Shown piece by piece: positions 16,136 to 25,116 of a stretch of DNA of 42,629 nucleotides (positions are counted from its first letter, which is position 1; every line of letters starts with the position of its first letter). The DNA comes from DASWRT01 sp036403035. GTDB lineage: Bacteria; Pseudomonadota; Alphaproteobacteria; ATCC43930; CGMCC-115725. The DNA is taken from contig DASWRT010000481.1 in NCBI GenBank assembly GCA_036403035.1, positions 1-42,629 on the forward strand, in the 5' to 3' direction. Under the pieces are notes generated by a model, which did no database searches, was not told the DNA's origin, and worked only from the letters and a program-made list of their open reading frames with translations. A program made the position numbers and the translations under genes.

Positions 16136-16858
16136 CTACCTGAATGCGCCAAAGCAGACCGCGTATAGCCAGCCGGGCAACGTCTCGTAATTTTCGGTAA
16201 GCAGGAGCAGCCCGAACAAGAGCAGCCAAACGAGGAGCAGGAAGTGCCAGTAGATGGCGCACAGCTCCACGCTCAAGCCTATCTCATCCACCGCAACCCT
16301 GCGCCGAACCTTGTCCGCCGCCCTGCCCAATGCCGCGAGGCCGCCCAGCAAATGCAGCCCGTGCACTGCCGTGAGCAGATAAAAGAAAGCGACGGCCGGA
16401 CTTGCCGCGAGCAAATAGCCTGCTTCCGCCAGCTGCCGCCACGCCAGGAGCTGCCCTACCAGGAAGGCGGCGGCGAAAGCGCCCCCCGCAAGCAGCCCGC
16501 CCCTTACGCTATCCATACGGCCCCGGTTCGCGGCGACCTGCGCCCCTTGCAATGCGATGCTGCTCAACACCAGCAGGCCGGTGTTGAACCAGAGCAGCCG
16601 CGGCGCGGGCAGCGGCCTCCATTCGCCCAGATACATCCGCATGGAATAGGCGGTGATGAAGAGCGAAAAGAGGGTGCCGACGACGGCAAGAAACACCCCC
16701 AAGCCGACCTTCGCCGTCGGCAGGGACGACGCGCGCGTGCCGGAGAGATGATCGAGCGTGCCTTCCTCCAGCCAGGGCTTCGTCATCAGCCTTTGCTGCG
16801 AGAGCCACCACGCGACGATCCCGCCCAGGACAGCCATGAAGAGCAGCAGGATACCCAT
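16136..16858 (-). CDS. Second cytochrome c oxidase subunit III-like protein
   Basis: The 240-residue product has an N-terminal helix, a soluble linker of about 30 residues and then subunit III-like helices, with T-A-V-H-G-L-H-L-L-G-G and Y-W-H-F-L-L-L-V-W in place of the usual G-T-H and Y-W-H-F-V-D-x-V-W motifs. It is clearly divergent from ctaE next door, so it is not a recent copy. Tandem subunit III genes also occur in the coxMNOP type of oxidase operon described in Bradyrhizobium. The ATG at 16858 lies 15 bases after the ctaD stop. Confidence 0.8.
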   Translation of the reverse strand: MGILLLFMAVLGGIVAWWLSQQRLMTKPWLEEGTLDHLSGTRASSLPTAKVGLGVFLAVVGTLFSLFITAYSMRMYLGEWRPLPAPRLLWFNTGLLVLSSIALQGAQVAANRGRMDSVRGGLLAGGAFAAAFLVGQLLAWRQLAEAGYLLAASPAVAFFYLLTAVHGLHLLGGLAALGRAADKVRRRVAVDEIGLSVELCAIYWHFLLLVWLLLFGLLLLTENYETLPGWLYAVCFGAFR

Positions 16859-16872
16859 GCCACGCTCTTTTT

Positions 16873-18648
16873 CTAAGCGGTTCGAGCCGCGGTCCCCACC
16901 GTCGCGGGCGGCTGGTTCTGCGGAATGAAATCCCGCTCGGCGCCCGGCACGCTGTAGTCGTATGCCCAGCGATAGACCACCGGCAGTTCCTTGCCCCAGT
17001 TGCCGTGTCCGGGCGGCGTCTCGGGCGTCTGCCACTCCAGCGTCGTCGCTCCCCAGGGATTGCTGCCGGCAGGCTCGCCCTTGAACAGGCTCCAGATCAG
17101 GTTGAACAGGAACACCATCTGGCCGGCGCCCACGACGAAGGCCGCGATGCTGATGAATTCGTTCAGCGACGCGACCGATGGCGGAATGAAGGCCGTCTCG
17201 CCCAGTTCGAAATACCGGCGCGGCACGCCCAGGAAGCCGAGATAGTGCATCGGGAAGAAGACCGCGTAGGCGCCGAGGAAGCTCACCCAGAAATGGAACT
17301 TGCCGAGTCTCTCATTGAGCATTCGCCCGGTGATCTTGGGATACCAGTGATAGATCGCGCCGAAGATGGTGAATATCGGCGCAACGCCCATCACCATGTG
17401 GAAATGCGCCACGACGAACATGGTGTCCGAGAGCGGGACGTCGACGACCACGTTGCCGAGGAAGAGCCCCGTCAGCCCGCCGTTCACGAACGTGACGATG
17501 AAGGCGAGCGCGAACAGCATCGGGATCCTGAGGTGGATGTCGCCGCGCCACAGGGTCAGCACCCAGTTGTAGACCTTGATCGCCGTCGGAACCGCGATGA
17601 TCAGCGTCGTGGTGGCGAAGAAGAACCCGAAATACGGGTTCATGCCGCTCACGTACATGTGATGCGCCCACACGACGAAGCTGAGCGCGCCGATGCCGAC
17701 GATCGCCCACACCATCATGCGATAGCCGAAGATGTTCCGCCGCGCATGGGTGCTGATCAGATCGGAGACGATGCCGAAGGCCGGCAGGGCGACGATATAG
17801 ACCTCGGGATGGCCGAAGAACCAGAACAGATGCTGGAAAAGCAGAGGGCTGCCGCCGCCGTATTTGAGCTGCTGCCCCAGTTCGACGATGGACGGCATGA
17901 AGAAGCTGGTCCCCAGAAGCCGGTCGAACAGCATCATCACGGCGCCGACGAACAAGGCGGGAAAGGCCAGCAGCGCCATCACCGTCGCCGTGAAGATGCC
18001 CCACACCGTCAGCGGCATGCGCATCAGCGTCATCCCGCGCGTACGCGCCTGCAGCACGGTCACGACGTAGTTCAGGCCGCCCATCGTGAAGCCGATGATG
18101 AACAGGATGAGCGAGACGAGCATCAGGATGATGCCGAAATCCTGTCCCGGAGTGCCGGAGAGGATGGCTTGCGGCGGGTACAGGGTCCAGCCGGCGCCCG
18201 TCGGGCCGCCCGGCGCAAAGAAGCTCGCCACCAGGACCAGCACCGCGAGCAGATAGATCCAATAGCTCAGCATGTTGACGTACGGGAAAACCATGTCCCG
18301 CGCGCCGAGCATCAGCGGGATGAGGTAATTGCCGAAACCTCCCAGGAAGAGCGCGGTGAGCAGATAGACCACCATGATCATCCCGTGCATGGTGATGAAC
18401 TGGAGGTATTCCGCGGGACCGATGAAGGAGACGACGCCCGGGAAGCCCAGCTGCAGCCGCATCAGCCACGACAGGACCAGCGCCACCAAGCCGATCGCAA
18501 GCGCGGTGACCGAGTACTGAATGGCGATGACCTTGGCGTCCTGCGAGAAGACGTACTTCGTCACCCAGCTATGCGGATGATAGAGTTCCATCTCCGGCAC
18601 TTCGGCGACCGGGATGGCTCCTGCCGTCCCAAGTGTCTGATCGACCAT
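16873..18648 (-). CDS. ctaD: Cytochrome c oxidase subunit I
   Basis: Subunit I holds haem a, haem a3 and CuB and reduces oxygen to water while pumping protons. In the 591-residue protein I see a haem ligand H88 (M-H-G-M-I-M), CuB ligands H280, H329 and H330, the cross-linked tyrosine Y284 and glutamate E282 in G-H-P-E-V-Y, the K-channel lysine K358 in A-V-P-T-A-I-K, haem ligands H415 and H417, and the D-channel entry residue D118. This is the complete A1-type proton-pumping set. The stop is TAG. Confidence 0.96.
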   Translation of the reverse strand: MVDQTLGTAGAIPVAEVPEMELYHPHSWVTKYVFSQDAKVIAIQYSVTALAIGLVALVLSWLMRLQLGFPGVVSFIGPAEYLQFITMHGMIMVVYLLTALFLGGFGNYLIPLMLGARDMVFPYVNMLSYWIYLLAVLVLVASFFAPGGPTGAGWTLYPPQAILSGTPGQDFGIILMLVSLILFIIGFTMGGLNYVVTVLQARTRGMTLMRMPLTVWGIFTATVMALLAFPALFVGAVMMLFDRLLGTSFFMPSIVELGQQLKYGGGSPLLFQHLFWFFGHPEVYIVALPAFGIVSDLISTHARRNIFGYRMMVWAIVGIGALSFVVWAHHMYVSGMNPYFGFFFATTTLIIAVPTAIKVYNWVLTLWRGDIHLRIPMLFALAFIVTFVNGGLTGLFLGNVVVDVPLSDTMFVVAHFHMVMGVAPIFTIFGAIYHWYPKITGRMLNERLGKFHFWVSFLGAYAVFFPMHYLGFLGVPRRYFELGETAFIPPSVASLNEFISIAAFVVGAGQMVFLFNLIWSLFKGEPAGSNPWGATTLEWQTPETPPGHGNWGKELPVVYRWAYDYSVPGAERDFIPQNQPPATVGTAARTA

Positions 18649-18723
18649 CCGGATTCCTCCGCGTTCTTTTACGAACAGATCCTCTCTTCGCCGGGGCCTC
18701 GCCGCGGCGGCCGAATGCCCGGG

Positions 18724-19560
18724 CTACTCCGTCGCCTTCGCCTGCCTGACGCGAGCCGCCGTCGGCTGCTGCTGCAGCTCCGCGAACGTCTTCTGCTTTT
18801 GCAGCCAAGCGTGATAAGCGCCTTCTTCGTCGACCACGACCTTGCCGCGCATGGTCGCGTGCCCGGCGCCGCATAGCTCGGCGCAGAGTATCTCGAACTC
18901 CCCGGTTCTCGTGGGGACGAACCAGAGATAGCCGACCATGCCCGGCACCAGGTCCATCTTGGCCCGGAACTCCGGCACGTAAAAATCATGCAGGACGTCT
19001 ATGGAGCGGAGCAGAACCTTCACAGGCTTTCCGACCGGCAGGTGCAGTTCGTCACCGGCTCCGATCACGACGTCGTCCTGCCCGGCGGGATCATTCGGGT
19101 TCAATCCCAACGGATTGTCGTCCGTGACGGATCTCGTATCCGACGTGCCCAGTTTTCCGTCCTTTCCCGGAAGACGGAAGCTCCACTGCCACTGCTGACC
19201 GACGGCTTCGACCTCGGACGCTCCGTCCGGGACCGTGATGAACCGGTCCCACACGAACAGGCCGGGCGTCAGCATTGCCGCGACGCCCACGCCGGTCACG
19301 ATGCTGAGCCACCACTCCAGTCTCTTGTTCTCCGGCTCGTACGAGGCCCGTCTTCCCTCCCGATGACGGAAACGGAACACGCAATAGGCCATGAACAAAA
19401 CGACGGCGGTAAATACGACCCCGGTGATCCAGAACGTGATGATGATCGTGTCGTCGATGTAATGCCAGTTCGAGGCGATAGGCGTCCACCACCACGGGCT
19501 CATAAAGTGGAACACGACTGAGCCCACGGCCACCAAGACCAGTATGAGTGCTACGGCCAT
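18724..19560 (-). CDS. ctaC: Cytochrome c oxidase subunit II with CuA site
   Basis: Subunit II takes electrons from cytochrome c through CuA. The 278-residue protein has two membrane helices (about residues 1-20 and 40-62, with a further hydrophobic stretch at 85-103), the electron-entry G-Q-Q-W-Q-W motif, and the complete CuA set H191, C226, E228, C230, H234 and M237. No fused haem c domain is present. There is a 20-30 residue Asp/Asn/Gly-rich loop after W126 that is longer than in many homologues. It is the first gene of the ctaC-ctaD-III-III-IV operon. Confidence 0.95.
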   Translation of the reverse strand: MAVALILVLVAVGSVVFHFMSPWWWTPIASNWHYIDDTIIITFWITGVVFTAVVLFMAYCVFRFRHREGRRASYEPENKRLEWWLSIVTGVGVAAMLTPGLFVWDRFITVPDGASEVEAVGQQWQWSFRLPGKDGKLGTSDTRSVTDDNPLGLNPNDPAGQDDVVIGAGDELHLPVGKPVKVLLRSIDVLHDFYVPEFRAKMDLVPGMVGYLWFVPTRTGEFEILCAELCGAGHATMRGKVVVDEEGAYHAWLQKQKTFAELQQQPTAARVRQAKATE

Positions 19561-19636
19561 CTCTTATTCATCTCTGGTTCATTCCTGGCCTTCAAGGGCA
19601 CCGAACACGGATGAAAAAACGAGTATGTTATTGCTT

Positions 19637-19684
19637 AACGAACCGCAGGCTTAAAAACCAAAAGATGCTTTTAGGAGGTTCGTT
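19637..19684. repeat. 8-bp inverted repeat upstream of the oxidase operon
   Basis: AACGAACC (19637-19644) and GGTTCGTT (19677-19684) are perfect complements around a 32-base AT-rich spacer containing TAAAA and TTTTA. It lies about 80 bases upstream of ctaC and spans the end of the small frame at 19651-19788. It may be a regulator site or an RNA hairpin. Confidence 0.4.
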
Positions 19685-19788
19685 GAAACCCGTAGCCGCA
19701 ACGCGTCATGCCACCGGATCGAGTCCGTGGATACTCGAGCGAACAGGGCTTCCATCAAGTCGACGGCGAACGTCGTCGCACTTGCCAT
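19651..19788 (-). CDS. Small open frame (45 aa) upstream of ctaC
   Basis: The ATG at 19788 has a strong ribosome site (CAGGAGGCACGGCC before ATG), and 45 codons follow to a TAA. The product begins M-A-S-A-T-T-F-A-V-D-L-M-E-A-L-F and ends in a basic, Leu-rich stretch. I recognise no family. The frame ends inside the inverted repeat 90 bases before ctaC, so it could be a leader peptide or a small accessory protein of the oxidase operon. The rest of 19561-20010 shows no other gene and is the likely promoter region of the oxidase genes. Confidence 0.35.
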   Translation of the reverse strand: MASATTFAVDLMEALFARVSTDSIRWHDALRLRVSTNLLKASFGF

Positions 19789-20010
19789 GGCCGTGCCTCC
19801 TGCATCGCCCGCCGAAGCTGTCGCGATGCCAATGAGATACGCGGCACGCCTTACGACCGCCGCGTTCAACGAAGTGCGGCACTGAACGAATTATGATGAT
19901 ACCCGGTCAGACTGGTTGTCAATCAGCGTGATACGTTGGTAGTGTCTTAGTCTGAAGTCCACCGCCCTTGTCAGCGGGTTGGCATCCGCTTTGAAATGCA
20001 AGGGGCAAAC

Positions 20011-20244
20011 ATGCTCGTCATCTGGCTCGGTGCACTGCTGGTCCTTGTCGGCGTGCTGTTCATGGCAGCTCAGCCTCTATGGCGAGGCCAACTCAGCGGA
20101 CGGCGGTCTCGATCGGCGGCGGTCGGCGCCGACACGCTCGAACCTCGGAATCCCGGCGCCGGCTTGGGGCTGGCAACGAATTGGCCCGGTCTCGCATTGG
20201 TCGTTCTCGGGGCCATTCTCTTATTGGTCGGAGCTGCGCTCTAA
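20011..20244 (+). CDS. Small hydrophobic membrane protein, unknown family
   Basis: The 77-residue product has two membrane segments (about residues 2-20 and 55-76) linked by an Arg-rich loop (G-R-R-S-R-S). The ATG at 20011 follows AAGGGG at 5 bases; an in-frame ATG at 19996 would add five residues. It lies between the oxidase operon and two DUF2189 genes on the plus strand. Nothing in it suggests a specific function. Confidence 0.55.
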   Translation: MLVIWLGALLVLVGVLFMAAQPLWRGQLSGRRSRSAAVGADTLEPRNPGAGLGLATNWPGLALVVLGAILLLVGAAL

Positions 20245-20445
20245 ACCTCGGTCCGAGACATTATCTTATGTCGGTTTTGGGGCAGCGGAGTTCAGGTACG
20301 GAGACATCTGGAGACGTGGGCAAGGAATCGGAGTAACCTGTTCAACGTGATAGGTCGCGGCACGCCCGTGACCAACGGTTGGATCGTAACGTACAGGCAC
20401 GGGTGGCTCGCGATCTCTCGAACGATCGGCTCGGGAGAGATGGAA

Positions 20446-21387
20446 ATGGCCGTGCGAAATCCTATCGAATGGGGATCGGACCAAATCAGGCTTGCGAACC
20501 TGGCCGCCGAATCGGCGGGGCGTGCGCTGCGCCCGCACAGGGAGGGAACGCACGCAGCGTCTCCGGATGTCTGCCGGATCGGGGTCGCCGAGCTTGGGGA
20601 CGTTCTCGCCAGAGGTCTCGAAGATTTCGGGGCGTACCGGACGGACGTCATCTTCATATGCATCATCTATCCGGTCATCGGGCTCGTCCTTGGACGGTTC
20701 GCTTTCGGCTCCGGAATGGTGCAGCTGCTGTTCCCGCTCGCCTCGGGCTTCGCGCTGGTCGGCCCGTTCGCGGCGATCGGACTTTACGAGATGAGCCGGC
20801 GGCGCGAGCTGGGCGTCACCATCGGTTGGCCGGATGCGTTCGGCGTGCTCGGCTCGCCTGCATTCGGCAGGGTCGTCGTGCTCGGCCTCATGCTGGTCGT
20901 GATCGACCTCATCTGGCTGGGTGCGGCCGCAGCCATCTATGCCCTCACCCTCGGTCCCGAACCGCCGGCGTCGCTAAGCTCGTTCGTCCACGACGTGTTC
21001 GCGACGGGTCCCGGTTGGGCGCTGGTTTTCGTGGGGGTGGGCGTCGGCTTCCTGTTCGCCATGCTGGTCCTGGCGATCGGCGTCGTGTCGTTCCCGATGC
21101 TGCTCGACCGCGACGTGGGGATCGACACGGCGATCCAGACATCGATCCGCGCCGTGGCCGCCAACCCGATCCCGATGGCCTTGTGGGGCCTTATCGTCGC
21201 GGCCGGCCTCGTACTCGGGTCGATCCCCCTCTTCCTCGGCCTCGTCATCGTCCTGCCCGTGCTTGGGCATGCCACGTGGCACCTCTACCGCAAGGTCGTA
21301 CCAAGCCGAGTTCTGGAAACCGCCGCAGCCGCAGCCGCAGCCGCGCAGCAAGACGCTCCTCCAGGCATGCCTTACCGCAGATCTTGA
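20446..21387 (+). CDS. DUF2189 family integral membrane protein (copy 2)
   Basis: This 313-residue paralogue of the protein at 13937-14824 shares the same helix layout and motifs (P-L-A-S-G-F-A-L-V-G-P, E-M-S-R-R-R-E-L, S-F-P-M-L-L-D-R, G-H-A-T-W-H-L-Y-R-K). The C-terminus carries an Ala-rich tail. I chose the ATG at 20446 (GGAG at 7 bases); an ATG at 20440 overlaps its ribosome site. It is followed by a third copy only 31 bases downstream. The 200-base gap before it shows no gene. Confidence 0.82.
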   Translation: MAVRNPIEWGSDQIRLANLAAESAGRALRPHREGTHAASPDVCRIGVAELGDVLARGLEDFGAYRTDVIFICIIYPVIGLVLGRFAFGSGMVQLLFPLASGFALVGPFAAIGLYEMSRRRELGVTIGWPDAFGVLGSPAFGRVVVLGLMLVVIDLIWLGAAAAIYALTLGPEPPASLSSFVHDVFATGPGWALVFVGVGVGFLFAMLVLAIGVVSFPMLLDRDVGIDTAIQTSIRAVAANPIPMALWGLIVAAGLVLGSIPLFLGLVIVLPVLGHATWHLYRKVVPSRVLETAAAAAAAAQQDAPPGMPYRRS

Positions 21388-21418
21388 CCACGCGGGTCCC
21401 GGTTCGAGAAGAACGGCC

Positions 21419-22261
21419 GTGGCGCATTCGTTCGTAATCGCCGGCCGGGATGCCGCCGCTCCGGTATGCATCCGCAGGATCCGGCCTGCCGACCTCACGG
21501 CCGTTCTGGCCAAGGGGATCGACGACTTCATTGCGAAGCCATCGCACCTCGTATTGCTCAGCCTGATCTATCCGGTCTTCTTAGGCTTCTACGCCGTCAC
21601 GTTCACCGGCAACGCCCTGCCCCTGCTCTATCCGCTCGCGGCGGGCTTCACCTTGATCGGTCCCGTCGTGGCGATCGGTCTCTATGAGGTCAGCCGCCAG
21701 CGGGAACTCGGGAGGGAGCCCTCGTGGAAAAGCGCCTTCAACGTGCTTCGCTCGCCCGCGATCCATTCGATCGTGTCACTCGGCTTTGTCCTGATGATGA
21801 TCCTCCTATGCTGGCTTACGGCGGCATGGTTGCTGTACGCGTGGCTTTTCGGCCCCTCCCCGCCCGCGTCCTATGCAACATTGGGCTACGAAGTCCTTAC
21901 CACGCATCGTGGCTGGACCCTCATAGTCATTGGCAATGCCATCGGCCTGTTCTTCGCAATGCTGGCGCTAAGCATCAGCGTCATCTCGTTCCCCTTGCTT
22001 CTCGACCGCACCGATATCGGAGCCGCGAGCGCCGTCCGGGCGTCCGTCGGAGCGGTGCTGGCAAATCCCGTCACAATGGCGATCTGGGGATTGATCGTCG
22101 CGACTCTCCTGGTGGCGGGATCCTTGCCGCTGTTCGTCGGTCTCGCCGTCGTGATGCCGATCCTGGGGCATTCGACGTGGCATCTCTACCGTCGGGTCGT
22201 GAAGCCGCCGGCTGCAAGGAGCAGGCAGCCGGTCGACTGTTCCGGGCGCTCGGAGTCCTAA
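21419..22261 (+). CDS. DUF2189 family integral membrane protein (copy 3)
   Basis: The 280-residue protein keeps the DUF2189 motifs in a more divergent form: P-L-A-A-G-F-T-L-I-G-P, E-V-S-R-Q-R-E-L, S-F-P-L-L-L-D-R and G-H-S-T-W-H-L-Y-R-R. No ATG is available before the conserved region, so the GTG at 21419 with an upstream GAGAAG is the likely start; the longer open frame overlaps copy 2. It probably forms a two-gene unit with copy 2. Confidence 0.8.
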   Translation: MAHSFVIAGRDAAAPVCIRRIRPADLTAVLAKGIDDFIAKPSHLVLLSLIYPVFLGFYAVTFTGNALPLLYPLAAGFTLIGPVVAIGLYEVSRQRELGREPSWKSAFNVLRSPAIHSIVSLGFVLMMILLCWLTAAWLLYAWLFGPSPPASYATLGYEVLTTHRGWTLIVIGNAIGLFFAMLALSISVISFPLLLDRTDIGAASAVRASVGAVLANPVTMAIWGLIVATLLVAGSLPLFVGLAVVMPILGHSTWHLYRRVVKPPAARSRQPVDCSGRSES

Positions 22262-22307
22262 AGCCGCGCAGGCGGAAGCACCCGCTGCAAGCGCCTCGCA
22301 GGCATCG

Positions 22308-23423
22308 TCAAGTTGGCACCGCCGCGGGCTCGTCGCCGGGACCGACGGCGCGTGGCGGATCGCCGGCCCAGGCGCGGACGATCAGCGCACGGACGGCATC
22401 GCGGCGGATCGGCGCCGGGTTCCAGTACGGATCCTTCACGGCGAGATCCGCCGCACGGTCGATGGCGGCCTCTGGCATGCCGAGATCGCTGAGGCTCCGC
22501 ACGGCGCCGAGCCGCCCGGAGAGGTCATAAAGCCCCTGAGCGGCATTCTCGCCGCCGCCGCTGCCGCCGATCGCACGGGCGACCCGCGCCATCGCATCGG
22601 GCGCCGCCGCCGCGTTGTAGGCGACCGCGTGCGGCAGGATGACGGTGTGCGTCTCGGCGTGCGGTAGATCGAACGAACCGCCGAGCACATGACACAACTT
22701 ATGGTGTAGCGCCATGCCGACTGCGCCGAGGCAGGCGCCCGCCAGCCAGGCGCCGTAGAGCGCCGCCGTGCGGGCCGCCCTGTCGGCCGGGGCGGAGGCG
22801 ATCCGAGGCAATGCCCCGGCGAGCGCCCGGATGCTCTCCTCCGCCATCAGCGACGTCAGCGGGGTGCCGTCCCGCGCATAGAGCGCCTCGACGGCGTGGG
22901 CGATCGCGTTCATCCCCGACACGCCGGACACGCGGGGCGGCAGCGCCAGCGTCAGCTCGACATCGTAGATGACGGTTTCCGGCAGCACGTCGAGCGTGCG
23001 CTGCGTCGTCTTGACGCCGTTTTCCGTCTGTCCGAGCACCGGCGTCATTTCCGAGCCGGCATAGGTCGTCGGCACGGCGATCTGCGCCACGCCGGTGCGC
23101 AGCGCGAGCGCCTTGCCGAGACCGATCGTCGAGCCGCCGCCGAGCGCCACGACGCAGTCGGCGCCGCACTCGCGAAGCACCCCGAGAGCGCGCTCCGTCA
23201 CGTCGACCGGGGTGTGCATGACGGCACCGGCGAAGACGCCGGCGGCAAGGCTCCCCAGCGAGTCCGAGATCGCTTGCGCCTCCGCGGCGGCGCGCTGGCC
23301 CGGCGTCGTCAGCACCAGCGCGCGGCGGCAGCCGAGCCGCTCGATCTCGACGCCGAGCGAGGCCCGCGTCCCTTCGCCGAAGATCACACGGACGGGAAGC
23401 GATGTGTGGACAAAGGGACGCAT
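22308..23423 (-). CDS. Maleylacetate reductase
   Basis: This iron-type alcohol dehydrogenase family enzyme reduces maleylacetate to 3-oxoadipate with NAD(P)H in aromatic degradation. The 371-residue protein has the nucleotide motif G-G-G-S-T-I-G-L-G-K (from residue 95), V-P-T-T-Y-A-G-S-E-M-T, and the family-typical H-H-K-L-C-H-V-L-G-G-S-F-D-L-P-H-A-E block. The start M-R-P-F-V-H at 23423 follows CGGAG. It lies 139 bases downstream of the DctA-type gene and acts after the dioxygenase encoded at 25190-26092. Confidence 0.9.
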   Translation of the reverse strand: MRPFVHTSLPVRVIFGEGTRASLGVEIERLGCRRALVLTTPGQRAAAEAQAISDSLGSLAAGVFAGAVMHTPVDVTERALGVLRECGADCVVALGGGSTIGLGKALALRTGVAQIAVPTTYAGSEMTPVLGQTENGVKTTQRTLDVLPETVIYDVELTLALPPRVSGVSGMNAIAHAVEALYARDGTPLTSLMAEESIRALAGALPRIASAPADRAARTAALYGAWLAGACLGAVGMALHHKLCHVLGGSFDLPHAETHTVILPHAVAYNAAAAPDAMARVARAIGGSGGGENAAQGLYDLSGRLGAVRSLSDLGMPEAAIDRAADLAVKDPYWNPAPIRRDAVRALIVRAWAGDPPRAVGPGDEPAAVPT

Positions 23424-23562
23424 GAACGACACTCCGGCTACGCGGCACATTTCGACGGCATGGAGCGGCACCGCTGATGTCGGACGCACGCCGTTCTCTC
23501 CTCCGCCGCCCTTCCGATGACCGAGTTTGCCAATCCTGTCCAGCCCGCGACCCCGCGGGAGA

Positions 23563-24912
23563 TCAGATGCGCGCCAGCTCCGGCTCGCCGAAATGGGCCT
23601 TGTATTCCTCGACGGCGAGGGCTTCGTCGAACTCGCGCTCCATCTTCGCGACGACGATGGTGGCGACGCCGTTGCCGATCACGTTGGTGATCGCCCGCGC
23701 CTCGGACATGAAGCGCTCGACCCCGAGCAGCAGCGCCAGCCCCTCGACCGGCACGACGCCCGTCGCCGAGACCGTCGCGGCGAGGATCACGAAACCGCTC
23801 CCGGTCACGCCGGCCGCGCCTTTCGACGTCACCATCATCACCGCGATCAGCCCGATCTGCTGCGCGAGGCTCAGTTCGATGCCGTAGACTTGGGCGATGA
23901 AGATCGCCGACATCGAGAGATAGATCGACGTGCCGTCCTGGTTGAAGGAATAGCCGGTCGGCAGCACGAGCCCGACGACCGCCTTCGAGCAGCCGATCTT
24001 CTGGAGCTTCTCCATCATGCGCGGCAGCACGGTCTCGGTCGTCGAGGTGCCGAGCACGAGCAGCAATTCCTCGCGGATGTATTTCAGGAAGCGCCACAGG
24101 CTGAACCCATAGGAACGGGCGATGGCGCCCAGCACCAGCACCACGAACAGCGCCATCGTGATGTAGACGCCGGCCATCAGCTTGCCGAGCAGCAGCAGCG
24201 TCGCGACGCCGTACTTGCCGATCGTGAACGCCATCGCGCCGAACGCGCCGAGGGGCGCGACGCGCATGACGATGCCGATCACGCCGAACAGGATGCCGGA
24301 GACCCGCTCCAGGAACTCCTCCACCGGCCGCCCCTTCTCGCCGAAGCCTGACAGCGCGGCGCCGAACAGCACCGAAAAGACGAGGATCTGCAGCAGGTCG
24401 CCGTTGGCGAACGCCTTGATGAAATTGTCCGGAATCAGGCCGAGCAGCATGTCTACCGTCGACCCCGCCGCGTTCGCCTGCTTCACCGCGGTCGCGGCGG
24501 CGTCGCCGCCGCCGCCCTTTGGGATGGTGTCCAGGGCGAGCCCGGCGCCCGGCTTCAGCAGGTTGACGACGGCGAGCCCGATGAACAGGCAGAGCGTCGT
24601 GACGATTTCGAAATAGATCAGCGCCTTCAGTCCGACGCGCCCGACCTTGCGCATGTCCCCGGCATGCGAGATGCCGGTCACGACGGTAAGGAAGACGATG
24701 GGGCCGATCGCCATCCGGATGAGCCGCACGAAGGCATCGCCGAACGGCTTCATCTCGACGGCCAGGGACGGGCGGAAATGCCCGAGCAGAATGCCGATCG
24801 CGATGGCGGCAAGCACCTGCACCGTCAGATTCGCGTACCAGCGCCGGCCGCCGCCGCCGCGCCGTTCGCGAACGCCGCCGGGCTGCGGCGCCGCCGCTTC
24901 CGTGTGGGACAT
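23563..24912 (-). CDS. DctA-type dicarboxylate:cation symporter
   Basis: The 449-residue protein belongs to the DAACS family of sodium- or proton-coupled carriers. Visible hallmarks are the serine-rich hairpin region L-G-T-S-T-T-E-T-V-L-P, N-Q-D-G-T-S-I-Y in helix 7 and the M-M-V-T-S-K-G-A-A-G-V-T-G-S-G-F hairpin 2. It most likely imports an organic acid substrate or intermediate for the catabolic island. The ATG at 24912 has a very strong ribosome site (GGAGGAGGAAAGG). Its upstream region carries a LacI-type operator on its promoter. Confidence 0.9.
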   Translation of the reverse strand: MSHTEAAAPQPGGVRERRGGGGRRWYANLTVQVLAAIAIGILLGHFRPSLAVEMKPFGDAFVRLIRMAIGPIVFLTVVTGISHAGDMRKVGRVGLKALIYFEIVTTLCLFIGLAVVNLLKPGAGLALDTIPKGGGGDAAATAVKQANAAGSTVDMLLGLIPDNFIKAFANGDLLQILVFSVLFGAALSGFGEKGRPVEEFLERVSGILFGVIGIVMRVAPLGAFGAMAFTIGKYGVATLLLLGKLMAGVYITMALFVVLVLGAIARSYGFSLWRFLKYIREELLLVLGTSTTETVLPRMMEKLQKIGCSKAVVGLVLPTGYSFNQDGTSIYLSMSAIFIAQVYGIELSLAQQIGLIAVMMVTSKGAAGVTGSGFVILAATVSATGVVPVEGLALLLGVERFMSEARAITNVIGNGVATIVVAKMEREFDEALAVEEYKAHFGEPELARI

Positions 24913-25002
24913 TGCCTTTCCTCCTCCGTGACGCCTCCCGCGCCGCGCGTCGCGAGCGGATGCAGGACAATCGGTTCCTGCCGACGCGGCCAATGTTCTT
25001 TT

Positions 25003-25016
25003 TGCAAACGATTGCA
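25003..25016. promoter_or_regulatory. LacI-family operator on the minus-strand promoter
   Basis: TGCAAACGATTGCA matches the LacI/GalR half-site pattern TGNAANCGNTTNCA at every fixed position. It directly follows the likely -10 box of the dctA-type promoter, where a bound repressor would block initiation. Confidence 0.75.
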
Positions 25017-25045
25017 TATTGCACGGCCGATTTGTCCATCGTCAA
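25016..25045 (-). promoter_or_regulatory. Likely promoter of the dctA-type and maleylacetate reductase genes
   Basis: On the minus strand TTGACG (25040-25045) and CAATAT (25016-25021) are 18 bases apart, and the operator starts next to the -10 box. The arrangement mirrors the opposite promoter at 25117-25145. Confidence 0.45.
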
Positions 25046-25116
25046 GTGGAAGAAGAGGAGAGCGCGCAGGCACCGGACAAAGCTCAGCTCCCATCACTTG
25101 ACCGACACTGCGGTCC

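Noticed and set aside
17005..18876. 623-codon open frame opposite ctaD
   Set aside because: It is a GC-driven shadow: the sequence is charged and repetitive, and the opposite strand carries every subunit I ligand.
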